Position numbers and translations under genes: made by a program. DNA of 64,000 bases. Origin: Tieghemiomyces parasiticus. Taxonomy: Eukaryota > Kickxellomycota > Dimargaritomycetes > Dimargaritales > Dimargaritaceae. Shown piece after piece: positions 44,201 through 53,517 of the stretch. Numbering within the stretch: position 1 is the stretch's first letter; each line of letters opens with the position of its first letter. Location: assembly GCA_027575765.1 (NCBI GenBank), contig JANBPT010000086.1, positions 1 through 64,000 on the forward strand. Direction: 5' to 3'. The notes beneath the pieces were generated by a model that was not told the origin of the DNA, made no database searches, and was given only the letters and a program-made list of their open reading frames with translations.

Positions 44201-46051
44201 ATGACCACCGATTACCATGAGCTACTCACGACACGGATCTTCCACGAGCAACGGCCTGCTACTTACTCGTGGCTGGGTCGCACCCTGGATGTCCAAGTCA
44301 ACGAGGCCAAATGCATGCTGTACGAATTCCACCAGTCACGGCTGAACAACACCGATGGCAAGCCGGCGTGTGAAGCTGTTTACTGCGTCGCTGGACGACC
44401 CCGCAAACTCGATGTCAGCACGCCAACCCCATCCAACTCTCAAGGTACTGATGCCGCCCTGGCACGAATTGCCTACAGCTACGTATTGACCCCTGAGGCC
44501 GACCTCGCGGCTACCAAGGAACGCTTCCGGGCCGTGATAAGTGTGCACATATGGAGTCTCCAGGCCAAGATCCCACTGGCTTCTGATTCACTGGTGGGAG
44601 TGCGGGTTGAGGAGCGTAGCGAGTATGCCCGGTCGGACCTTGCTGAGGAAGTCCAGGCCGGGCAGGCCGTATCCGGGATCGCGGTGCGAGCCGATGACGA
44701 TGACGCGGGCCCTAACCCCGTGGAGGCGCGCGGCGCTGGTGTCAAGCCTCATGATAAGCTTTTAGTAGTACAATTGAATGACGGTAACCAAACCAAGCCT
44801 GCACCGTTCCAAGCTGCTGCCAAGGCGGAAACCAAACAGGAAATCACCTCAAAACCGGCCCCGAAGATGTCGCCTATCAAGACCGCGAAATGCAACGACC
44901 CTGACACGTCAGAAGCAGCCACTGGTAAAGCTAAACTGCCCGGTGGGTTTTTTAAGGCTCAAGGCAAGAAGAAGGCCGCCGCCAAGGCCGAACCGACGCC
45001 TGAATCACCATCTGCGGAAGAGACTAAGAGGTAAATAGTCATCACCATCCCGATTCCTATCTTCTGCTTGAAGGGGGGTGGGTACGCCTGCATCATTAGC
45101 GACACTATCATCAACCTAATTTAACCATAGCAGGGACGCCTGAGCCACCCTTCCCGACCTAACTTTGCCTTTTTGTATACCACCCTATGCCCCACCGCCT
45201 CCATATTCTCAGTGATGAGGAACCTAAACATGCCACCCCCGTCAGGGCCTCCCGCCGGCGGTTAGCCATAGAAAGCGAGGAGAGCGACGGGTCTGAAGAT
45301 AATAGTCAGAATTTAATGACGGTGGATCCGCCGCCAGCCACAGATCCCAAATCTGCGCCCCAAACGGATTCCGCGCCCCAGTCGGAAACCGTTGGGCAGG
45401 CAACTTTGTCGGCTAAACCAACCGCCCCACCGGTCGGTGGTAACGGTCGCCGACGACGCAAGGTGACAAAGACGAAGACATATACCGACGCCAAGGGCTA
45501 TCTCGGTAAGTGGCAGCCGACTCCTGATGATCATATGGAAGCTTAATCCGCAGCCACATTGCAGCCCAAGCCACTCTTCCATTCGATCCTGTTCGTGTTG
45601 CTTCGTCCATGGGGGGTATCTGGAAGGACTAGTCAAGGTAGGCTTTGCTTCCGCGAACTTCTATCCAATGCCCCAATCGTACCTAATACCCTCCTTGTCT
45701 TCCCTCCCCCCGACACCTCCCGTCGCACCGGTCACGCATCACTAGTTACTGAAGATGTGGCAGAATGGGAGTCTTATTCGGAGGACGAAGAGCAGCCCGA
45801 GCCCTCCAAGAAATTGAAGGCCAACACCCCGCCCAAGTAAGTGTAGCAGTAGGGTAGTGAAGTTGAATCCAAAACGTCACATTTGACTTCTTCCTCTCCG
45901 CCTTTCACTAACCAACGGATGCTCTTCATACCAACCCAATACGATCCGCCTTTGTAGACGTTCCACAGCCGCTACTTCTTCCAAAAAGGGAGCTAAAGAT
46001 AGCGGCCCCACCGAGCAAAGGAATCTGTTTAGTTTTTTCAAAAAGAAGTGA
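44201..46051 (+). CDS. POLD3: DNA polymerase delta subunit 3 (POLD3/Cdc27), four exons
   Basis: Non-catalytic subunit of replicative DNA polymerase delta in the nucleus; it links the complex to PCNA. Exons 44201-45030, 45213-45505, 45746-45836 and 45958-46051 join in frame to 435 residues. Donors are GTAAAT, GTAAGT and GTAAGT; acceptors are CTCAG, CTAG and TGTAG. The N-terminal winged-helix region reads ATYSWLGRTLDVQVNEAKCM then LYEF, matching POLD3. The middle is Lys/Ala/Pro/Ser-rich and disordered. Exon 2 ends in KTKTYTDAKGYL and exon 3 continues VTEDVAEWESYSEDEEQ, restoring the conserved GYLVT junction. The last exon ends with a PIP box, QRNLFSFF (425-432), then KKK and TGA. An upstream ATG at 44116 could be spliced on in frame, but only through a 55-base intron, far shorter than others here. 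Confidence 0.9.
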
Positions 46052-47295
46052 TCTATGCCCTGTCTTTCCCCCGTAGTTCGTTTTTTCATCCTCCGGTCCA
46101 ATCGGCCAGCCAGGCCTGTGGCGATACATATATATTTGTTTCGAACTTGATTCGCTAACCGAGCTTTGCCGTTCTAAAAATAGCAGGTACCATTTCACCC
46201 GATCCCAATTATTATTTTTTCGGTCTGTTCGACAAAGGTGAGCTCATTGGCTACGATGCCGTTCCTGTAGTTATCTAAACTCGCGGAAGCGTCCAATGGC
46301 AGTTGACAGTGTAGAGCGTAGCACCAAGAGGTAAAGGGAAACGGTATCTGCACGACCCTGTAGAATGGTCACGTCAAGGCTGCAAGGCCAATTCTGCGGT
46401 GGATATTCGAGGCGGGTGACGTAGTTAGTCACAAAGGGATAACATCGCCCATAACAGGGCTATGGCGTTGGTTTCCAAGTTCTTTTGCTCAGCTTTTGGA
46501 AGAGAGATTAAATGCGTTAACCTGGGATCTCAGCTTTGAAGTCAAAGCAGTCTATACATGTCACAAACAAAGCCATAAGCTGATAGCCTTACATTGATCA
46601 CCGCCATCAGCTCATTGATTCCTTCACGCTTGTTGCCATATCACCCTACTTTACGCCGTGAAATATTGGCGCGCTATAGGAGAAGCGGGGTTGAACCGAT
46701 AGGAAACAGAGTTTGCGGCGGCACCACGTTCCACAGGAGCTCTCAGGTTACACCTCCCTACAACTTATGGCTCTGGCCGTTCACTGGCGCTTGCAAACGG
46801 TGGAAGAAAGGACAGCAGGGAGTAGAGGGACCACACCGATCCTTCTCGCGCTTCATTCGCAGCCTCTGGCCGCCCGCTCGCATTCAATATCACTATCCGA
46901 AACGCTGGACAAACATGGGGTCAACAAGGCCACCCTCGATCTCAGGCCGAGACCCGTTTGGTGAGCTGTTTTGTCACTGTCGCTTACCGCTATTGTTTTT
47001 CTGCGAAACTCCTGGCACCATGTCTTATTTCAGATCGTACGTGACCGACTGGAGTCAGTTAACTATCAGTGTACAATGCACGGCGACAGAGTATCCGCTC
47101 TTCCCGCTGATAATTCGGGATGTAACCACACTACCCAGTTTATAAACACCCACTCGTCCTTATCCTCGTTTGTCCGGCCATTGATATTTTTAACCATATT
47201 TTTTACCTGCTAATTTATGTTATCCACCCACCGCTGTCTGCAGAGCGATTACGTAGACATCTCTGTTATCGCCTCATCCACCCTATACCACGACA
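46052..47295. other. Intergenic, possible weak coding remnants
   Basis: About 1.24 kb. Protein-like stretches at 46710-46960 (PILLALHSQPLAARSHSISL) and 47030-47140 (IVRDRLESVNYQCTMHG) are bounded by splice-like signals. The two cannot be joined in frame using the best sites, and no family is recognised. Confidence 0.3.
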
Positions 47296-47599
47296 ATGCG
47301 CGTCGCGGCCGTTCTCGCTGTCGTAGCGGCCCTGGTTAGCCCGGTCCTGTCTGGCAGCTCCTCAAGCCGTGAGGCAAGCCTACCCAGGAAACCTATAGAC
47401 CCCACTAAGGTACTGGATTGCAAGTACTTGAATGTAAGTAGATCTATATCCTTTGATAGGAAGGATGCTAGGCCTGAGACATGGATGCAATCCTATACTA
47501 ACGTCCGCGAACTCAAGGGGGGCCAAGGCCTACGGCGCGGACGGTGACACAGCGCTAGTGATGTACCTCTCTAACCTGCCGAATTGGGTAGCAATCTAA
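47296..47599 (+). CDS. Small predicted secreted protein
   Basis: The ATG at 47296 opens a clear signal peptide (MRVAAVLAVVAALVSPVLSG), followed by a short Ser/Arg/Pro region. Two models fit. Without splicing, the frame ends at 47547 (83 residues). With an intron 47434-47527 (GTAAGT donor, CCAAG acceptor, and CTAAC branch-like sequence near 47500), exon 2 (47528-47599) encodes AYGADGDTALVMYLSNLP and then NWVAI, giving 69 residues. The strong donor and branch site favour the spliced form, but the AAG acceptor is not ideal. There is one cysteine (LDCKYLN). No family is recognised. It lies about 100 bases before the next gene. Confidence 0.45.
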
Positions 47600-47704
47600 G
47601 TCAACTCACTCGTCGACTTAAAGCTTGCGATAGTTATATATCCTTGCCTATCCATTCCTTGCAGTACCTTCTGTTTTTCTTATCCGATTGCTAATTACAA
47701 CACC

Positions 47705-49048
47705 ATGCCCTTTATTAACCAGGCCATTGCGCCGAAGGAGATTATGGAAATTGCGAAGAACTTGCCAGAGAACGGCCAGCTCTGTCCTGAAAAGGATAGC
47801 GAAATGATCAAGCAGCTACTCCGACTAGTCGAGTCCTTCGCACGTTCCCTGATCTACCAAAAGTATATTACTGATGTCCTAGACGATCACGGTTACTCAC
47901 CCCTGGGCAACCCGTTACCGGAGGGGGCCCTAGCCACCAAAGACGACCAGCCTCGCATAGAGCACCCCGGTAAGCGTGCCGAGCGCCTTACTAACATCCA
48001 GCCCGGTCATCCCGGTGCCGACATCCGCACGTTTTGGGAGAGAGAGCTCCCTCAGTTCCGATCGGACCTGGCCCGGATCCAGGCGAGCCGCCGGGACTTT
48101 GGTTGGCAGTTCTCGGCCGACTACTGTGTCAAGATGATGCCTATTGCCCAACTGATCATCTGGGATCACCTGGACGACACCATCCGAGTTACCCGGGCCC
48201 TCCGCCGCTCCCCGTTTACCTTAAAACTACTCAAAGATTATGAGCCTCCTATTATAATAGACGACCATGAGGACCTCATTTTCACGCTGAACGACCCGGA
48301 GCTCGCAATGGAGGCTGCTGCCCTGACGCAGGGGGCAGGCCCGCTCAGCAAAACTACGCTGGATAAGATGAATGGGCAGTACGAGAGCAATTCCCTGGTG
48401 CGATATAGCCTGGCCCACGACCTTCCCGACGCCTTCGTCATGGTGACTGTCCAGCATTGGGCATTCCGCCGGGATCATAAGCTGGTGGTCAAATACCTCC
48501 GTGGCATCCACGACCTGGACTTCGTGGACCTTTACGCTAAGTACAAGGTCATGGCTGTACTCATGTTGGCTGAGAATCTGGCGATAGGAAAATGGGAGCT
48601 GGCCCTCGACGAGCCATCGAACCCAGCTCTAGTACCTGCCCCCTCAAGCGGGTCGGCCTTCACCCAGGGTACTCGCTTGGCAACTGTGGAGCCTTTCTTC
48701 ACGGACCAGGAAAAGGCGGAGGCATACGAATGTGCCATGGCGTACGGATGGGGCATCGCTGCTCGCCGATTGAAGACCTATGCCCACCGGGCCACTTTGG
48801 AGCAGGAGGCCCGTGTGGTCGGGGAAAACGAGGCCAAACCCGCACCTGAGAAGACCAAAGTGATCTACCGCTGTACGTTGGCTACCCACTACCCAATCTA
48901 CTTTGACAACCAAAGTTCGCATTATATCTACTACGACTTACCTGAGTACGGTCCGCCCCGAACCCGCCCCGTTCGATCCGCCACCGCCACTGCGGCAACG
49001 TCCCCGGTGCCTGCGGGCACTGTTGACCGGGGCGCCCGCCGTCTATGA
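47705..49048 (+). CDS. Unrecognised 447-residue protein
   Basis: Single-exon protein with no signal peptide and no family that I recognise. It starts at 47705 in an ACACCATGCCC context. Much of it looks globular and helical (EMIKQLLRLVESFARSLIYQ; HKLVVKYLRGIHDLDFVDLY; YKVMAVLMLAENLAIGKWEL). It has some aromatic-rich stretches (ATHYPIYFDNQSSHYIYYDL) near residue 405. The last 35 residues are Arg/Ala/Thr/Pro-rich and disordered. No transmembrane segment or catalytic motif stands out. It shares the strand with the small secreted protein just upstream. Long uninterrupted frame, ordered composition and GC-rich third positions support a real gene; it may be lineage-specific. Confidence 0.7.
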   Translation: MPFINQAIAPKEIMEIAKNLPENGQLCPEKDSEMIKQLLRLVESFARSLIYQKYITDVLDDHGYSPLGNPLPEGALATKDDQPRIEHPGKRAERLTNIQPGHPGADIRTFWERELPQFRSDLARIQASRRDFGWQFSADYCVKMMPIAQLIIWDHLDDTIRVTRALRRSPFTLKLLKDYEPPIIIDDHEDLIFTLNDPELAMEAAALTQGAGPLSKTTLDKMNGQYESNSLVRYSLAHDLPDAFVMVTVQHWAFRRDHKLVVKYLRGIHDLDFVDLYAKYKVMAVLMLAENLAIGKWELALDEPSNPALVPAPSSGSAFTQGTRLATVEPFFTDQEKAEAYECAMAYGWGIAARRLKTYAHRATLEQEARVVGENEAKPAPEKTKVIYRCTLATHYPIYFDNQSSHYIYYDLPEYGPPRTRPVRSATATAATSPVPAGTVDRGARRL

Positions 49049-50099
49049 CGGACAGAGGATTAGTACCGAATAGTTGAGGTGAGTCCTCCTTGACCCAGGT
49101 TAACCATATCCTCAGGAGGGCAGCCCTTGTAATGGGGCGCTCGATCAGCTATAGCCACATTGGCACTCGTCAGCACCCTAAGTGGGAGCGGGCGGAGGTA
49201 GGGCTACCTGCGAAGCTGGCCCATTACCTGAGTTTATACACCTGACATCCTTCCTCGATCCACCAGAACTTCCTCTTGGGGGCCCCTCAGCGAGAATATT
49301 TTCGAATCGATGCCCAACCGTCGCCGTGGGCCCACGACTCTCCACATCTGACTCTTTCCCTTTCATCTTTGACCTCTGGTCTTTGATATGATCACTCACC
49401 GCCCTCGGGGGTAGGATGACAACCCGCTGGCCCCTCAAAGAGTGGGACTAGTTGATTAGTAATTGGGAGGCTGTGCCTACCAGGGCGAGGGGGTGAGCCT
49501 CCGCTATATGTACACATTGACGCGAGGCCTGGTATCGGGAGACTATCCATAACAGCACTGCGAACCCGGCCTTTATATTGTACCTGTTCTGATTCAGACC
49601 CCCCTGACTCCATCACCCCACCCCCTTGCTATCAGCACTCTCACGTTCGTATCTTCCACTAATGACCTTAAGAGCCTCTCGCTTGACTTTACCTTTCAAA
49701 TTATTGTTTTTTTTTTGCATTACGTGGCCTATGCCAGCATCTCTTCCCACCCCATTTTGGAATTATCCCACCCCAAGTAGCCTTCCCACCCACTGTAGTT
49801 AGGCCACTAGCAACCGCTAAGCAACTGCCAGGGGCAATAAAAGCCACAGCCATTACCCTGTCAGTTATGCTCCGTTCTTTTTTTTCCGCCCACCGCTAGG
49901 TCTCTCTGTGGGTTGGATTGCCAGATACCCGCGACCGCGCTTGCGATGAGGTACGGAATCCCCACGCTTCAAAAGCCTCTGTTATCAAGGACCAACTCCA
50001 GAATCCACATTTAGAACGTGTGATCTCGTGCCCCACCCCCTTCACCCACCTTTCTCTTCGCCTTTGGCGCCCTCCACTGCCAGTGCACCACAGGTATAT
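49049..50099. other. Intergenic, no supported gene
   Basis: About 1.05 kb upstream of the NAPE-PLD-like gene. Short frames without motifs; a T9 run lies near 49708. Confidence 0.4.
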
Positions 50100-51449
50100 A
50101 TGATTCCGACCCGGCTGCCGCTGCCGCGGCTCACTACACCCTACTACCTCCGACGCCTGAACCCTTGGCCTGTTCCACATTACCCGGCCACCCTCCTCGG
50201 CCGCCGCTCCACACACTCTCCCCGAGCTCCTTTGCCCTCGGCCGCCACATCCTCGGTCCTCAGCGCCGCCGCCGCTGCACTCTCCTTATCGTCCCTACGC
50301 CTTCCCCGTACTCTCGTCCGACCCATGGCTGATACCTCTGCCACCCCCGCCCACCACAACCCTAAGGGCGGGTTTATCAACCCTTGGCCCTCGCACCAGC
50401 ACTTTGGATTCTTTTCGGTGTTGATGGCCATGGTCAAGGACTGGAATATTCGCACTAGCCTGTTTCTGCCCGACGAGAAGACCATGATCCCTGTCTTGCC
50501 CATGGCAACCGCCCAGCTGACCCGTCCCGACCCGACTCAGCTCCAGCTCACCTGGCTTGGCCACGCGAGTTTCTTGCTGCAAGCCAACGGGCTTAACATC
50601 TTGTTTGACCCGGTGTTCTCCGAGCGCTGCTCGTTCGTGCAATTCGCTGGCCCCAAGCGTGTCCGCCCCACGCCCTGCAAGGTGGAGGACCTCCCGCCCA
50701 TCGACTTGGTCGTCATCAGCCACAACCACTACGACCACATGGACGTAAACACCATCAGGAGTCTGGGCCCTAAACCTGTCTACTGCGTACCGCTGGGCAA
50801 CAAAGCCTGGTTGGAAGACCTGGGTGTGACCAACATCCGTGAAATGGACTGGTGGGACGAGGCTGACCTCCAGCTGGGCGTCGCAGCTGACACGACCAGC
50901 CCGCTCCATGGGGTCAAGGTGGTCTGCACGCCCTGCCAACATTTTACTGGCCGCAGCCTGACCGATCGGTACCGTACCCTGTGGGCCAGCTTCTGCCTGC
51001 TCTTCCCCAATGGTCAGCGGTTTTACTTCGCGGGCGACACGGGGTACCGCACGGTGCGCGACCGGGCCCATGAGCTCACCCTAGATACTGCGGAAGACAC
51101 CACCCCAGTGTGCCCGGCCTTCCGTGAGATTGGCGAGCGGTACGGTCCCTTTGACCTGTCCTGCATCCCCATCGGCGCCTATTCGCCACGCTGGGTGTTT
51201 TCTCCCGTGCACTGCAGCCCCGAAGATGCTGTCCGTCTCCATGAGGATGTACGCTCCAAGAAGAGCGTTGGTATGCACTGGGGTACCTTCATCCTCACCG
51301 ATGAGCCCCTAACTGAGCCGCCCCAGCGACTCGCTAAGGCCCTGGCCCAGCGGGGCCATACCGCCGCCGACTTTTGTGTCATGGATATCGGCGCCATGCT
51401 TACAGTCCCTGCGTCTACTACCGAGGCCACCGCACCCGCCCCGGCGTAA
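50100..51449 (+). CDS. NAPE-PLD-like metallo-beta-lactamase hydrolase, mitochondrial
   Basis: Zinc hydrolase resembling N-acyl-phosphatidylethanolamine phospholipase D and its yeast counterpart Fmp30 of the mitochondrial inner membrane, which affects cardiolipin and N-acylethanolamine levels. 449 residues in one exon. The first ATG in frame is 50100, opening an Arg/Leu/Pro/Ser-rich presequence (MIPTRLPLPRLTTPYYLRRL) with few acidic residues. The metal-site motif HNHYDHMD is at 208-215 (HxHxDH). Other family features are TWLGHASFLL (151-160), ILFDPVFSERCSF, CTPCQHFTGRSL, FYFAGDTGY and GMHWGTF, each placing a ligand His or Asp where expected. A TATATA run overlaps the ATG at 50094-50100, so the 5' end should be treated with care. 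The C-terminus is Ala/Thr/Pro-rich. Confidence 0.9.
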   Translation: MIPTRLPLPRLTTPYYLRRLNPWPVPHYPATLLGRRSTHSPRAPLPSAATSSVLSAAAAALSLSSLRLPRTLVRPMADTSATPAHHNPKGGFINPWPSHQHFGFFSVLMAMVKDWNIRTSLFLPDEKTMIPVLPMATAQLTRPDPTQLQLTWLGHASFLLQANGLNILFDPVFSERCSFVQFAGPKRVRPTPCKVEDLPPIDLVVISHNHYDHMDVNTIRSLGPKPVYCVPLGNKAWLEDLGVTNIREMDWWDEADLQLGVAADTTSPLHGVKVVCTPCQHFTGRSLTDRYRTLWASFCLLFPNGQRFYFAGDTGYRTVRDRAHELTLDTAEDTTPVCPAFREIGERYGPFDLSCIPIGAYSPRWVFSPVHCSPEDAVRLHEDVRSKKSVGMHWGTFILTDEPLTEPPQRLAKALAQRGHTAADFCVMDIGAMLTVPASTTEATAPAPA

Positions 51450-52862
51450 TTTGCCACTTATATTCTCACTTTCTATCATTTGTTTTGCGGCTTAATCACC
51501 CGCTTTGGTCGGTTGTCCTTGTTCACGGACACAACGTTGCAGCTGGATCTTATATACGCCCACCCACCTACCCTATCTTTCCTCGGTGCGTCTTTTACCT
51601 ATACATAATTTGATTTTTTTTGCTCTTCTATTCCCTTATCCCTCACTAGGCTACTTTACTGCGGATCCCCTATTTTACCTCCCCTCCCTTCGTCTTTTGC
51701 ACACCCCTCGATGTGACGTAGTTCCACGATTATGGGGTGTGCTATTTCTGATAATCCCATATTTTCATAGCGCCACCCGATTCATATGAAGAAGCTATGT
51801 GCCACATAATGCATTCTTTAAATATCTGTAAAAAATGAAACTCGGCGTGGCAGAGATCGGTGCTCGGCCCTGGTTGATGAACACCTCGGAGACCCCTGGT
51901 GATGAGGGGAAACGTACCATCCCCTAAGGCCATGCTATGAATGAGACTTACGTTAATGAGGCTGGTATCCTTCCTCTACAAGGTCAACTAGGTGCGCAAG
52001 GCCACTGAAGAGCTGCTTCTGTTCTCCTTCAGTAAAATAAGCGACCCCGAAACAGATATGTAGAGGCGCTGGCTGATTAACTTTTTTCGTCGCAGAGCTA
52101 AGCCGCTAGAGAGCTCAGAATAGGGGATGGATTGTGGCATGTGGTGGGGTCGGAGGAGGATCAAGAAGGGAATTACACTCGCGACCGCATGGCCTCGTTT
52201 TTCAGCCGGGGCTGTAAGAAATCCTTTGTAATGTCCGCTATGCTAAACACATAGCGTTCCACGTAAATACCATGAGGAAGAGGAGGAGGCTGGGATTTCC
52301 GGTGAGGATTGGCTTATGGCGAACGAGATGGATGAACAATCTGTTCAACATCACCGTCAGTGTGTCGAGGAAAAAGGCTGAAGTCCGCCCCAATAAATCT
52401 AAACCGCTTCAGCATGGCCATTGCCTGGGGGTTGGTCAGTGGCATACGGATGGACCCATACCTATTCGCGCCTCCCCCCTGGTCCGAGCATTCTCCAAGC
52501 GGAAATCCCTGAGTTCATTATCTCCACCTACCCTTATGGTCGTGGCCCAAACCTTTTCACCACACTGGACAGTACCTGTTGAGTCTCTTCGACATGAGCG
52601 AGGCTGGTGGCTGTAGTTGAACGGCCATTTACGGGGGTACACTGTCGTCTTGGATTTTGAGTGGCCATATAAAGATGAAGTGGCCGCTCAGACGAACACT
52701 TTCCTTACTGGCCTTTCCTATAATCAACACATTCAAGTTTCCTGCCGTATATTGTGCGCATCTTAGCCTGGATCTTAATATTTCGCCCAATCTTTGTGTC
52801 GGGCCTTCATACATCTAGTACCCCCACCCACCAACACCCAATCCTTAATACACCCAGCTAGC
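51450..52862. other. Intergenic region, no supported gene
   Basis: About 1.4 kb. Weak protein-like bits at 51950-52160 are broken by TAG stops. The frame 52272-52616 has no motif. A TATAAAG at 52668 may serve the small secreted-protein gene. Confidence 0.4.
52668..52674 (+). promoter_or_regulatory. TATA-like element
   Basis: TATAAAG about 195 bases before the ATG of the small secreted protein at 52863. Confidence 0.35.
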
Positions 52863-53153
52863 ATGTCAGCCCGTTTCTCTCAATCGTACGTATGCTTCTT
52901 CCTGGCGCTTTTCGCCCTGGTCATCTATTCAGCGGCGAAACCAATTAGTAGTAACCCACACCCGAGCCCTCTACCGTCGTCGGTGCAATTAGGCGAGGGA
53001 TCTGGTACTTTTATGGTAGCCTGCAGTGCCGATTGTACCATCAATGCATTCATTGCTAAACCCCCAGTGGCTAGCATTGGCGTTGATCAGATCGAAAGGG
53101 CTACATCAAAGGCCTGTGACAAGGTTGTCGATCTTTGCAGGCTCACCATTTGA
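52863..53153 (+). CDS. Small secreted cysteine-containing protein
   Basis: A 96-residue protein starting at 52863. The N-terminus is a signal peptide (MSARFSQSYVCFFLALFALV followed by IYSAA), probably cut after the Ala pair. A Pro/Ser-rich linker follows (SNPHPSPLPSS). The C-terminal 50 residues contain four cysteines (in CSADC, ACDK and LCRL), enough for two disulfides. Size, signal and paired cysteines are typical of fungal secreted effector-like or wall-associated proteins, but I recognise no family. It is unspliced, ends in TGA, and stands about 360 bases from the convergent 3' end of UTP25. Confidence 0.6.
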   Translation: MSARFSQSYVCFFLALFALVIYSAAKPISSNPHPSPLPSSVQLGEGSGTFMVACSADCTINAFIAKPPVASIGVDQIERATSKACDKVVDLCRLTI

Positions 53154-53517
53154 GAGGCGGTCCCCATCCCATGGATTTATTGGGTATCCCGATGAACCTA
53201 TTCCAGCAATTATATCACGTCAAACCATTGGCGCATTACATATAATAAATATCTTCTAACACCACTGTACCTCTCTGTGTAGAGAGATGTATCACGGTAG
53301 CTAATGAGCCAAGCTGGGCAGATAACAATGTAAATATTTTCTTTGACCAGGATCCTCCGTAGGTTGATAATAGCAGAGTATGTACTAAATAGGATATTCA
53401 AGGTCAGCTGACAAATGGTGGTTTATTTATCGTGTCAACTAGGCAGACAGTGTGGAATACGCCCCTCCCCTCACAACTCTGTTCACAGCATACCCAAGGC
53501 TGGTCAAAAGGGGGATC
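53154..53517. other. Convergent intergenic region
   Basis: 364 AT-rich bases between the 3' ends of the small secreted-protein gene and UTP25. Nothing further seen. Confidence 0.5.

Noticed and set aside
46710..47145. Possible two-exon gene before the small secreted protein
   Set aside because: The best donor and acceptor create a stop codon at the junction, and no family resemblance was found.
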